A DNA stretch of 50,641 nucleotides from Hyphomicrobiales bacterium (GCA_002400845.2 NVRK02000017.1:1-50641); one strand, 5' to 3'. Numbered from the stretch's first letter, positions 9,626 to 20,104 are shown. Notes: generated by a model from the sequence alone, not told the origin. Numbers and translations are program-made.

Positions 9626-9655
9626 TTGCTATAACCCACAATAAGCATGTATTAT
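9626..9655 (+). promoter_or_regulatory. Predicted promoter of the fic unit
   Basis: TTGCTA and TATTAT are separated by 18 nt, ending 30 nt before the fic start codon; AAGAGG at 9669-9674 is the likely ribosome binding site. Between the end of the DUF2779 remnant (about 9460) and this site I see no gene or obvious structure. Confidence 0.45.
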
Positions 9656-9685
9656 GGGCCATAGAAACAAGAGGTATAAACCATT

Positions 9686-10801
9686 ATGTGGAACTGGCAG
9701 CAAAAGGAATGGCCAAACTTTAGCTATGACAAGCAAGCGCTTGAAGGGCTTGAAGAGCAATTTCTCAAGAATGCAGGTGAGCATTTAGGCGCTTTAAAGC
9801 ACATCTCTAACGATGATCAAGACCTTCTTAAAGTTGAACTCCTCAGTGAAGAAGCGCTTAAAACTTCTGAAATCGAAGGTGAGTTTTTGGATAGAGATAG
9901 TTTGCAATCCTCAATTTGTCATCAATTCGGATTAAAAACAGATAATCGTAAAGTACCTCCTGCGGAGCAAGGTATTGCCGCGATGATGGTGGGCCTCTAC
10001 AAAACTTTCGATACTTCTTTGAGCCATGAATATTTATGGCAATGGCATGAAATGCTCATTAATGGTCAGCAAAATATTGTTATTGGTAAATACCGTGATA
10101 GCGAAGAGCCTATGCGGGTTGTTTCAGGCGTTATCTATGACCCCACCATTCATTTTGAAGCTCCTCCTGCCAATATACTCCAAAATGAAATGAAATCATT
10201 CATAGCTTGGTTTAACGCATCCTCGAAACAAGGGAAAAGCCCCCTACCTGCGCTCACCAGAGCTGCAATAGCTCATTTGTACTTTGTCTGTATCCATCCA
10301 TTTGAAGATGGTAACGGACGGATATCTAGAGCGATTGCGGAAAAGTCCCTAGCTCAAAGCTTAAATCAACCAACACTCATTTCTTTAGCTTATACAATTG
10401 AGCGTGATAAAAAATCTTATTACTCCGCTCTAGAAAGTAATAATAAAGAAATTGATATAACCAACTGGATTATATATTTTGCAAAGACGGTTTTAACTGC
10501 GCAGGATAATACACGTAAGCGTATTGAATTTATAATTGAGAAAACGAAGCTATACTATAAACTCGACGGAAGCCTGAACTCACGGCAAGAAAAAGTTATC
10601 GAACGTATGTTCCGAGAAGGTTTTGACGGTTTTAAGGGAGGGCTGAGTGCTGAGAATTATAATAATATTTCCCCCGCGCCACGGACTACAGTAACGCGTG
10701 ATTTGAATGATTTAGTAAATAAAGGTGCTCTTATTAAAATTGGTCAGCTTAAGCATACACGTTATTATCTTAATATTGTTGGGCAAGTTCCCAATATTTA
10801 A
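9686..10801 (+). CDS. Fic-domain protein (DUF4172-Fic-wHTH), class II
   Basis: Fic enzymes transfer AMP (or other phosphate-containing groups) from nucleotides to hydroxyl side chains of target proteins. The protein has 371 residues. Residues 1-80 match the DUF4172 N-terminal domain (WNWQQKEWPNF). A T-x3-E-G inhibitory helix motif (TSEIEG) follows, which places the protein in class II with built-in autoinhibition. The active-site motif HPFEDGNGR is at 204-212 with every key residue present. The C-terminal part (about 305-365) looks like a winged helix (APRTTVTRDLNDLVNKGAL), suggesting DNA binding and possible autoregulation. The next gene follows 27 nt after its stop in the same direction. 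The protein looks intact. The target is unknown. Confidence 0.92.
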   Translation: MWNWQQKEWPNFSYDKQALEGLEEQFLKNAGEHLGALKHISNDDQDLLKVELLSEEALKTSEIEGEFLDRDSLQSSICHQFGLKTDNRKVPPAEQGIAAMMVGLYKTFDTSLSHEYLWQWHEMLINGQQNIVIGKYRDSEEPMRVVSGVIYDPTIHFEAPPANILQNEMKSFIAWFNASSKQGKSPLPALTRAAIAHLYFVCIHPFEDGNGRISRAIAEKSLAQSLNQPTLISLAYTIERDKKSYYSALESNNKEIDITNWIIYFAKTVLTAQDNTRKRIEFIIEKTKLYYKLDGSLNSRQEKVIERMFREGFDGFKGGLSAENYNNISPAPRTTVTRDLNDLVNKGALIKIGQLKHTRYYLNIVGQVPNI

Positions 10802-10828
10802 AAAATTTAAGAGTATAAAATAATTATA

Positions 10829-11347
10829 ATGGTGCATGATATTAAAGATATTATATCCAATTTTGAGAGTTTAAAAGCAAAGGGAGAGCTGGAAGAAAAG
10901 CTCATACCTGCATATTTACATGCAAGACACTTTGAAGGCATTCCATTTGAAACGCTTAAAAATCTATTTGATTCATGTGATAGAGAATTGCTACTGCAGA
11001 AAGCAAAAGAGCACGGTTATGATAAGCCTGAGAGACATCACTCTCAAAGCTCAAATCCTTTTACTATTTTTAGAGGATGTGTCGGAAATGATTTTCGTGA
11101 AGGCATATCTTGGACGACAGATTTGTATCAAGCGATAAAATATCCAAAATTATCAAAAATAAATCAAAGTTATGGTAACAATGATAAACAGCCCTGTTCG
11201 ATTTGGTGCGCACTGGTGGAAAAAGATGAAGTTTATTGTTACCTAAGTCACTATGAGCCAGAACTCATAGTATGCCCTAAAACGTATTGGAGAGTAGATG
11301 TGCCGCAAAAAATATTTGGGGAGAAACGAAAACATATTCCATCTTAG
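10829..11347 (+). CDS. Putative ADP-ribosyltransferase-like (R-S-E) protein downstream of fic
   Basis: The protein has 172 residues, with no signal peptide or membrane segment. I do not recognise a named family with certainty. The C-terminal 100 residues show the spaced pattern of an R-S-E ADP-ribosyltransferase fold: FRG with Arg82, GISWTTD with Ser94, then a strand pair (IWCALVEKDEVYCYL) and EPE at 143-145 near the end of the fold. The N-terminal 70 residues are helical and may be a substrate or partner domain. It shares a transcript with fic (27-nt gap, only a weak ribosome binding site). The pairing suggests a toxin or effector module acting on nucleotide cofactors; both the fold and the role are inference. 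Confidence 0.65.
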   Translation: MVHDIKDIISNFESLKAKGELEEKLIPAYLHARHFEGIPFETLKNLFDSCDRELLLQKAKEHGYDKPERHHSQSSNPFTIFRGCVGNDFREGISWTTDLYQAIKYPKLSKINQSYGNNDKQPCSIWCALVEKDEVYCYLSHYEPELIVCPKTYWRVDVPQKIFGEKRKHIPS

Positions 11348-11409
11348 TGAGAATCTTTGAATTTACACGCACTCTCAACTTATTTCGCTCAACAAAATAG
11401 GTTTTATAA

Positions 11410-13614
11410 CTACCAATCATCTACTTTTGTAGCTTCAATGAGTTCCAAGGCAGTCCTTTTCGAAGCGGCGGACGTTTTATTGTTTGTAGATATTTCTAAT
11501 AGGCGTTCTTTACATTTCTCCCACTCCATAAGATGACTAATAGTATCTTCGCCCAATGGATATGTAATTTTTTCTCCAGACGAGCTCCAGCCTCTCATCC
11601 TTTCTAGTACATATAGAAAATCATCATCAGTTTTTGTGTACTCTTCAAACCATTTTTTTGGTTTCTCTATAGATCCATTGTCTATGTCACGCCAACGAAA
11701 TAATGGTGAGGCTAGTTCATTGTTATTAAATAAACGATCTCTATCAATCTTTTGATTAAGTCTAGAAAGAAGTGTTTTCTGGGCCGTTTTGGCCTGCGCC
11801 TTGGATAATATATTAGGATCATTTGTATATTGCTTATTAGGTATAATATTATGCCTTCTCAATTCGATATTCAGAAAATCATCTACTAGCCAGCCAATAC
11901 TTTTTGCATTCTTCATTACACGATTAATTGTAGTATTGAACGAACTGGCCTTTTTACTTTTTAAGATTTTTAGTAGTTTATATATGAGTTCAACCGTTTT
12001 ATATTTGATTTGAATTCGGCCCATTTGCACACGAATATCTGGGGAATTTCCAATCACATCCATCTCGTCACAAATTCCAAATATTACATTTGATAATTTT
12101 CTGGTTGACCAATCATCAAAATTTGAAATTGCGATTCTATCAAAATAATATTCTAACCAAGTACCATTTACTTGCCGTTTATTCTTAGACAGGTCGATCA
12201 ATTTTAACTGAAACTTCTTCAGGTCAGATTCTGCTAAATTAGAAACCTCATTAATTTCACTCGTGGTCATGGATGATTTAGGCGATGAAAATGCGAAATA
12301 ATATCGCCAGTGATCTGGGCTACTCAACCGACTATTTTGAACTAAAGTTTCAAATGTTACATTATCAATGCGTCCAAATAAGTTGATAGTATCATCTCCT
12401 TCAAATGAGAGCCCAGGGCAAAGTCGTTTGAGAAAATACTTATCGGTTGATGTCAAATCATCAGCAAGTATTTTAACAAGTTGCACATTTAATTTATCGT
12501 TACCACTAGCCCTTGCATCTCCAGTTGATATTACAGCCCACTCCGCCAAGTATTTTTCACACCAATTATAGAGATTAGGCTTCAGTATTTTAATTAAATG
12601 AAGCCAAACTAGATCTGGAAAGTAAACGCTATCTTTTACAGGTGGATAATGAAATTTAATGGAGTTTAAAATAGATACAACATCTCTTGGCGTTTGCATT
12701 GTTCCAAATTGATCTATTACTTGATATAAGTCTTCAAGTGATTTTTTAGTAGGACGAATGGAATTCTGTTCAGATAAGATATCTAAGCAATCTTTATTTA
12801 ACCAGTATCTAAGATCGAATGCTTCAGGTGTGGGGACTTTAAAACTAACTTGTACTATTTTTTGAAGATAGTCATCTCCGTCTTCTAGATTCAACCCTTC
12901 TTTAATCGCATGGGCTAATATTTCTCTGTCATAACAAATCAAATAAACAACATTTGGAAAGTCGGCAACAGAGCGTATTAAACGCATCACCTCAACCGCC
13001 TCTTTGGGTTCGAGACGATCAAGATCATCTATAACAATTACAAATCTATGATCAAATTTCTTAAGTATTTCTGAAATCGTTTTTTTTCGTCTATCAATAG
13101 ATACAAATTTTGAATTTTTTTCTGTCCCAGCGCTGATTACTCTAGAAAAATATGCAATTATTTTACTGGCTGCACCAGATGGTTCAATTAACGCTGAAGC
13201 ATAAGACAATATATCTATTGTTCTTACGCCATATTTTTTTAGGTTTGACTTCAATCTCTCTTTATCAATTTTGTTAAATGTATCGCCGTTTTGTTCTGAT
13301 ATTGCATCTACTTTGTCCGTGAGTGAGTTCATTAAAGAAATAATATAGTCCTCAGGTCCACCGATTAACCACGGCGCGAAGTTGATTGTTGATATATTGG
13401 ACTTAGACCCTTCATCAATTTTTTGCATCATCAAATTAATTAGGCTAGTTTTACCCGAACCCCACTTACCTTCTATACCAATGACCATCCCATCTTTACT
13501 GGCAGATGATATCACTGAGCCCGCTAGCTTATCAGCTACCTCTGATAGCCCAAACTTATCATCTACACTTGAACTTAATGACCTGTCCGCACTTAAACTT
13601 AAATCGTTATCCAT
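11410..13614 (-). CDS. KAP-family P-loop NTPase
   Basis: The protein has 734 residues. Walker A is GKWGSGKT at 49-56 and Walker B is VIVIDDLDR at 192-200, followed by the EPKEAVEVMRLIR helix and a YDREILAHAI sensor region characteristic of KAP ATPases (STAND-related). The segment between the two Walker motifs (about 125-165) contains hydrophobic helices, as in family members with a membrane-associated insertion. The C-terminal 400 residues are helical with no domain I can name. KAP NTPases are repeatedly found in phage-defence loci (for example as QatA), but no Qat partners are next to it. It stands alone, convergent with the ART-like gene. Confidence 0.85.
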   Translation of the reverse strand: MDNDLSLSADRSLSSSVDDKFGLSEVADKLAGSVISSASKDGMVIGIEGKWGSGKTSLINLMMQKIDEGSKSNISTINFAPWLIGGPEDYIISLMNSLTDKVDAISEQNGDTFNKIDKERLKSNLKKYGVRTIDILSYASALIEPSGAASKIIAYFSRVISAGTEKNSKFVSIDRRKKTISEILKKFDHRFVIVIDDLDRLEPKEAVEVMRLIRSVADFPNVVYLICYDREILAHAIKEGLNLEDGDDYLQKIVQVSFKVPTPEAFDLRYWLNKDCLDILSEQNSIRPTKKSLEDLYQVIDQFGTMQTPRDVVSILNSIKFHYPPVKDSVYFPDLVWLHLIKILKPNLYNWCEKYLAEWAVISTGDARASGNDKLNVQLVKILADDLTSTDKYFLKRLCPGLSFEGDDTINLFGRIDNVTFETLVQNSRLSSPDHWRYYFAFSSPKSSMTTSEINEVSNLAESDLKKFQLKLIDLSKNKRQVNGTWLEYYFDRIAISNFDDWSTRKLSNVIFGICDEMDVIGNSPDIRVQMGRIQIKYKTVELIYKLLKILKSKKASSFNTTINRVMKNAKSIGWLVDDFLNIELRRHNIIPNKQYTNDPNILSKAQAKTAQKTLLSRLNQKIDRDRLFNNNELASPLFRWRDIDNGSIEKPKKWFEEYTKTDDDFLYVLERMRGWSSSGEKITYPLGEDTISHLMEWEKCKERLLEISTNNKTSAASKRTALELIEATKVDDW

Positions 13615-13843
13615 TACCCACCTTTGATACGTTATTTATTTAATTGTCACACAATCAAAATAATTCAGCAGCGGAAGTCGTGAAAGGTGGCATGAATTTG
13701 TATAAAGATTATTCTTCTTGTATTATTTATCGTGAGTTAATTTAGTCAATGGCACTCAGTTTATACACACACTTTCGCACACACTGCTTATTTGAGCGTA
13801 TTTAAGTGAATTAAATCAATAAGTTAAGTCTTGGCTACGTGAC
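13615..13843. other. Island right flank without a recognisable gene
   Basis: AT-rich stretch between the KAP gene start and the tRNA fragment. It must hold the KAP promoter on the minus strand. I see no coding signal or strong hairpin here. A GAGCGTA at 13794 resembles a tRNA acceptor 5' strand but is not followed by D-arm sequence. Confidence 0.5.
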
Positions 13844-13888
13844 CTTTTAATCAGTAGGTCCAGGGTTCGAATCCCTGAGCGCTCACCA
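13844..13888 (+). other. tRNA-Lys(TTT) 3' fragment, probable attachment site of the island
   Basis: The sequence starts inside an anticodon loop (CTTTTAA, anticodon TTT), continues through the variable loop and a perfect T-arm (CAGGG-TTCGAAT-CCCTG), the acceptor 3' strand AGCGCTC, and an encoded ACCA end. Upstream bases do not form a D-arm, a matching anticodon stem (ACTGA would be needed) or a proper acceptor partner. It is therefore the 3' 45 nt of a tRNA gene only. Such fragments are direct repeats made by tRNA-targeting tyrosine integrases. Orientation places the intact tRNA at the left end of the island. Confidence 0.82.
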
Positions 13889-14002
13889 TATATTTATTTT
13901 TATAATATCGCTGATTATTTCGTAGCTTTGTGTGCGAGTAACAATGTCGGCTTTTCCACGCTCTACCATTGACCTATACCGCGCTGCTGTTTATCAAGGA
14001 AT

Positions 14003-14115
14003 GGCACAGGGGAGTCTCGCCTAAGAGACTGAGAGGCGTAATGAGTATTTTTCTTACTCGGTGACGCGACCCTTCGAACCTGACCCAGTTGACACTGGCG
14101 TAGGAAGCTATGCGC
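14003..14115 (+). promoter_or_regulatory. TPP riboswitch (THI element) controlling thiC
   Basis: The hallmark segments occur in order: GGGGAGTC, CTGAGAGG, a variable P3 hairpin (TGAGTATTTTTCTTACTCG), GACCC, GAACCTGA, and TGGCGTAGGAA. Together they make the thiamine pyrophosphate aptamer. Binding of TPP is expected to switch off thiC expression. It lies 160 nt upstream of the thiC start. Confidence 0.95.
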
Positions 14116-16131
<2,016 letters not shown>

Positions 16132-16158
16132 ACATTTGCGATTTCAGTAAAATTTTTA

Positions 16159-16187
16159 AGGGTCGGTTTTCACCGACCCTTTTTTTG
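16159..16187 (+). terminator. Rho-independent terminator of thiC
   Basis: A perfect stem (AGGGTCGGT / ACCGACCCT) with a short loop is followed by seven T residues, 28 nt after the thiC stop. The A-rich left flank makes it plausible that it also serves the convergent dctM transcript. Confidence 0.93.
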
Positions 16188-16268
16188 TGCAATCAAGACA
16201 GAATTTATTGTTGCGATTTGACTGAACTAAGAACGTTCGACCTTAGATATTGCTGTTACAAATAGCTC

Positions 16269-18935
16269 TTAGAAATTAAGAGATATGTCTTTATGATGTG
16301 AACTACAGCTGGCGATGTATAGCGCTTGCTCACGTGTCATTTTACGCTGAGAGCGAATGCCCAGTGTTCCAAGTAAGCCATCTGTATATGTATTTAATCC
16401 AGCAAGCACTGTTGGAGCAACGTTTGATCTCCATTCAATTTCCTGATTAAACTTCTTAACAGCTTTTTCCATCGCTTTAACAGCCTTGTCTTTATTCGGC
16501 TTTTTAGAAGTTAGGGAACGACGGGCTCTTGAAACTGCTGACTTAATGTCTTTACTGCCTGCAATTTTTGTTAATTTATCTTGCAGTATCTCAACTGCAA
16601 TTGCAGTGGTTTTCCCTTCTTCGATTGATTTTGCAGAGACCAAGGCAGATACAGTTGCCAATTCATTTTTTAGTGCCTTAAGTTCATCTGTTGATGCTAA
16701 AATATCTGCAATTTCAACAATGGGTTGAAAGCTTTGATCTGCATTTTGGCGGTATGTTGCACGTGCTTTGTCTTCTGCTTTTGTTAGAGCTGAAAAACCT
16801 TTATAGGAATTATCCCACTCAGCAGGAATGGTTTTTTCAAGAGCAGATTTTTTTGTTTTTAAAATTTCAATTTTTGCTTCTATTATATTACGTGCTGGTT
16901 TTTCTGCTTCACTGCGCAACCTACTGGCAAGTGTTTCTTCGTGGTCCACTTCTTTATCTATATCACGCATATCCGCTTCTATTTTACGCACAATCGTATG
17001 CATTGGACGATAAGCATCTTGATTTTGGAACACGATATTTTCTGCTTCTATCCCTTCAGCAAGAGATGCAATTGCGAGTTCAGCTTTGCCGAAACTGGAA
17101 AATGCTTTTTTTGCAAGCTTCTTTGGAAGTGATGAAAGATCAAGGCCTTTTGCGGCACTGATAGACGACATCAAAGTGCCCTGCTCTGTCTGCAATTTTT
17201 CTGTGACATAATTTTCTAAGCAATATTGTAACTTAGGATTGCTGGGTGGTGGAGCCGTTTCAGAAAGATAAGCAACGCGGTTTGGAAGGTAATTTACCAG
17301 TGCTGGAAAGTTCCCAACAATACCCAATGCAAGTAATTGCAAACAAATGAATGGAATAACACCTTTGTACATATTGATGGTTTTAACAGCGGCAGGTGCA
17401 ACGCCCCTTAGATAAAACAGCGCGAACCCAAAGGGTGGCGTTAGGAATGATGTTTGAATGTTCAAACCAATCATAACACCAAGCCATACAGCCGTAATAT
17501 TGGCAGATGGGTCAGCGAGTAATATTGGTGCAACAATGGGAACAACGACAACGGCGATCTCGATAAAATCTAGGAAAAATCCCAATATGAAAATAACAAA
17601 CATTACGATGAAGAATTTTGACCAAAACCCACCTGGCATGCCGTTTAAGAATTCACGAATTAACTCCTCTCCGCCAAAGGCTCTAAAGGCCGCAGTTAAC
17701 ATGGCTGCACCAAGCAGGATTATGAACACTAAAGATGTTGCTTTGGCAGTTTCAACCATCACGCCAGAAAGTGTGTTTTCAATTTTCCATGCACGCCAAC
17801 CACTCCAAATGAGCGAGACTATTAGTGTCAGTACTGCAAAAAATGCTAAATACACCCCCAATTGATCGGTGCTGTTTTTGATGTTCTTAATGTTTGTATT
17901 GAAATTGGTTACGATAAATCCAATCGCTATAATAGAAGCAATCGCTATAATTGCTGGCCAGTATGCGCGCTTTTTCCCCTCATGGAGTTTGTAACCTGCC
18001 ATAATTAATGCGCCTGCCGCACCGATTGCACCAGCTTGGTTGACGGTTGCGACGCCTGTTACAATTGACCCCAAAACTAGGAAGATTAGAGCTAACGGTG
18101 GGATTAGAGTTATGAATACTTTCACCCAAAATTTGGCATCGAATTTTCCATCAAAAGGTATTGCTGGTGCGTTTTCTGGTTTGAAAAATGCATAGATCAA
18201 TATGTAGATCATGTAGAGTGCGACCAGCACTAAGCCTGGAATAAAAGCACCTAAGAACATTTCACCAGCGCTTGTAGAAATAATTTCAAACGATGATGGC
18301 ATGGACAATTCGCCAGTTGCAGATTTATACAATGATTTTCGTATAGAGCCTGCTTGGTCGGCAGAACTTGCTAATTGGTCGGCTAAGATAATCAATACGA
18401 TTGAAGGTGGTATTATTTGCCCTAAGGTGCCTGAGGCTGCAATGGTTCCTGTTGCTAGAGATTGCGAATAATTGTTACGCAGCATGGCTGGTAACGAGAT
18501 AAGCCCCATGGCAACAACTGTTGCGCCAACGATGCCTGTTGTTGCTGCTAGCAATGCGCCAACAAATACAACTGAGATACCAAGGCCGCCTGGCACAGAA
18601 CCAAATAATTGCGCCATTGTTATTAACAAATCTTCTGCAATTTTAGAACGTTGAAGCATGATTCCCATAAAAATAAACAAAGGAATGGCTATGAGCGTAT
18701 CGCGTTCGGGGACCCAATAGACCCCTCGTAAATTGCTAACCCCTGCACTTAACCATTGTGATGGTCCGCTTTGAAAGAAATAAGCATCTACGTCGCCTGC
18801 AAAAATATAACCAGCGACACCAGCCGATACAATTGTGATGATTGCAGCCCCCGGTAATGCGAATGCAACAGGATAACCAGATCCCAATGCGAGTGCCATT
18901 AGAGCAATAAGAAGGAGAAGAAAAATTAGTTCCAT
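16269..18935 (-). CDS. dctM: TRAP transporter large permease DctM with long C-terminal soluble extension
   Basis: The membrane subunit that drives uptake of a carboxylate-type substrate using the Na+ gradient. Residues 1 to about 575 are the permease, with many hydrophobic segments and the conserved GLGISVVFVGALLAATTG, GTLGQIIPPSIVLII and NIQTSFLTPPFGFALFYLRG blocks. This is already the long DctM variant, with an insertion near 190-280. After YLPNRVAYLSETAPPP a soluble tail of about 300 residues follows, rich in Lys/Glu/Ala with long coiled-coil stretches. Standard DctM proteins (about 430-620 residues) lack it. I recall similar tails in some alphaproteobacterial TRAP permeases but know no function for them. 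The gene follows dctQ after 36 nt. Confidence 0.92.
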   Translation of the reverse strand: MELIFLLLLIALMALALGSGYPVAFALPGAAIITIVSAGVAGYIFAGDVDAYFFQSGPSQWLSAGVSNLRGVYWVPERDTLIAIPLFIFMGIMLQRSKIAEDLLITMAQLFGSVPGGLGISVVFVGALLAATTGIVGATVVAMGLISLPAMLRNNYSQSLATGTIAASGTLGQIIPPSIVLIILADQLASSADQAGSIRKSLYKSATGELSMPSSFEIISTSAGEMFLGAFIPGLVLVALYMIYILIYAFFKPENAPAIPFDGKFDAKFWVKVFITLIPPLALIFLVLGSIVTGVATVNQAGAIGAAGALIMAGYKLHEGKKRAYWPAIIAIASIIAIGFIVTNFNTNIKNIKNSTDQLGVYLAFFAVLTLIVSLIWSGWRAWKIENTLSGVMVETAKATSLVFIILLGAAMLTAAFRAFGGEELIREFLNGMPGGFWSKFFIVMFVIFILGFFLDFIEIAVVVVPIVAPILLADPSANITAVWLGVMIGLNIQTSFLTPPFGFALFYLRGVAPAAVKTINMYKGVIPFICLQLLALGIVGNFPALVNYLPNRVAYLSETAPPPSNPKLQYCLENYVTEKLQTEQGTLMSSISAAKGLDLSSLPKKLAKKAFSSFGKAELAIASLAEGIEAENIVFQNQDAYRPMHTIVRKIEADMRDIDKEVDHEETLASRLRSEAEKPARNIIEAKIEILKTKKSALEKTIPAEWDNSYKGFSALTKAEDKARATYRQNADQSFQPIVEIADILASTDELKALKNELATVSALVSAKSIEEGKTTAIAVEILQDKLTKIAGSKDIKSAVSRARRSLTSKKPNKDKAVKAMEKAVKKFNQEIEWRSNVAPTVLAGLNTYTDGLLGTLGIRSQRKMTREQALYIASCSSHHKDISLNF

Positions 18936-18971
18936 TTGTTTTTACCGTATTTTTGCAATTTAAATTTATGC

Positions 18972-19988
18972 TTAGTGGGCGCTAGGTACATCAGGTAATT
19001 TTTTGCCGCCGTCACCGCGAATATCAGCGATTGCTACAAGAAAATAACTTGAAAATTGGATCATCATGGAAACAGCAAATATGCCTAAGAATGCAGCCAT
19101 AAGATATTTTACGTACATGCCAAAACCTTGTTGCGTAATCTCAAAGTTGAAAACTGGACTGTTTATGATTGAAGCTTTGTTTGCCATGCCAACCAATAAA
19201 ATGGTCCAACATAACGATATGCCAAGAAAAATTGTGCCAAATGCATTTATAATTCCTTTGGTCTTGGTTTTAAAAGCTGCATAAAACACATCTACCCTAA
19301 CATGCCCCTCTTCGGCTAAAGTGTAGGCACTGCTAAACAGGAATAAAGCACCGTACCAAAAGCGTACTAGGTCAGCCATGAATGCTTGTTCGTACGAGAA
19401 AATAAATCTTGAAAACACAATCAAAAGTTCAGCGATAACCACCAATAACGTGAGCCATGCAAACCCCAATGTCCTTGTGAAGCAAGCGAGAATAATAGAA
19501 AATCCGATAAGTGGAACATGTACATACAAGCCTCTAAATTGAGCTTTTCCTAAATTGCGTGCTAAGTCTTCGCCAACAATTCCCACCAAAAAGCCTTCTA
19601 TGCGAGTGAAGGAAATTGCTAAATCGACAACACCTATGATTAGAACCATCCAAAATGCGGCTCTAATTAGAAAAGTATTCATGTTAGAAATACGTTCACT
19701 GTCTGCGCGTAGTGACATATTTGGTGTCGTTTTAATAAGCCAAATTGCGCCAACAAATGCCACTAAGTAAAAACATAATTGAAATATTCCGGCAGCTGAA
19801 GCTGTGCTTGCGCCAGGGAAATCCCAAATATTGGTCAAGAAATTATTTGTTAAAAATATAAATGTTGTAAATAATATAAACCAACTTAAAAACCGTGCCG
19901 AATTTGTTGCTAGGGTTGGTGTAAATTTCATACCACTTAAATCCGAGGCATCGTTGGTTATATCAGCGTTAGATATGGTGCTAGACAA
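18972..19988 (-). CDS. dctQ: TRAP transporter small permease DctQ
   Basis: Small membrane subunit that, with DctM, forms the translocation unit for the TRAP substrate. The protein has 338 residues, longer than the usual 4-helix DctQ of about 170-230, with several hydrophobic segments (around 35-55, 65-90, 110-130, 160-180, 195-215, 255-280 and 295-320). The YTLAEEGHVRVDVFY segment is the family signature. The chosen start is a TTG with AAAGG about 9 nt upstream; an ATG at residue 20 is the alternative. It lies between the binding protein and DctM, as expected for a TRAP operon. Confidence 0.88.
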   Translation of the reverse strand: MSSTISNADITNDASDLSGMKFTPTLATNSARFLSWFILFTTFIFLTNNFLTNIWDFPGASTASAAGIFQLCFYLVAFVGAIWLIKTTPNMSLRADSERISNMNTFLIRAAFWMVLIIGVVDLAISFTRIEGFLVGIVGEDLARNLGKAQFRGLYVHVPLIGFSIILACFTRTLGFAWLTLLVVIAELLIVFSRFIFSYEQAFMADLVRFWYGALFLFSSAYTLAEEGHVRVDVFYAAFKTKTKGIINAFGTIFLGISLCWTILLVGMANKASIINSPVFNFEITQQGFGMYVKYLMAAFLGIFAVSMMIQFSSYFLVAIADIRGDGGKKLPDVPSAH

Positions 19989-20060
19989 GTAGATAGCCTT
20001 TTTAATTCAATAAAATTATGTATTTTTATAATTGATCTGTCTGATAATTTGATGTGAAAA

Positions 20061-20082
20061 GGAGACGGAATAATCCGTCTCC
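20061..20082 (-). terminator. Intercistronic hairpin between dctP and dctQ
   Basis: A perfect 9-bp stem (GGAGACGGA / TCCGTCTCC) with a 4-nt loop lies 22 nt after the dctP stop. On the coding strand it is followed by TTTT and then mixed sequence, so it looks like a leaky terminator or an RNA-stabilising stem. This would allow more binding protein than permease, a common arrangement in transporter operons. Confidence 0.65.
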
Positions 20083-20104
20083 CAATCGTTGTTGAACTAA
20101 GTGA

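Larger units (their letters stand above)
1..13888. mobile_element. tRNA-Lys-targeted genomic island with defence genes (left end outside window)
   Basis: The block is bounded on the right by a 45-nt tRNA-Lys 3' fragment, after which core genes (thiC onward) begin. Everything to the left is accessory: restriction-modification, Fic, KAP NTPase, and two decayed genes. The tRNA fragment points rightward on the plus strand, so the intact tRNA-Lys copy should sit at the unseen left end, usually next to the integrase gene. No integrase or transposase is visible inside the window. The extent to the left is unknown. The island call is inference from the att-like fragment plus gene content; the fragment itself is seen directly. 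Confidence 0.7.

Noticed and set aside
13794-13888. A complete tRNA gene starting at GAGCGTA
   Set aside because: GAGCG could pair with part of the acceptor 3' strand, but the span is 95 nt, there is no D-arm, and the anticodon stem does not pair. Only the 3' part is tRNA-like.
13940-13990. Minus-strand TAGGTCAATGGTAGAGC resembling a tRNA D-arm upstream of the TPP riboswitch
   Set aside because: The D-stem has a mismatch and no anticodon arm, T-arm or acceptor pairing can be built around it. It may be a relic but is not supportable as a feature.
16691-17161. 156-codon open frame opposite the DctM tail
   Set aside because: It is antisense to the coiled-coil coding region, Leu/Phe-rich as expected from reversed Lys/Glu codons, with no start context.
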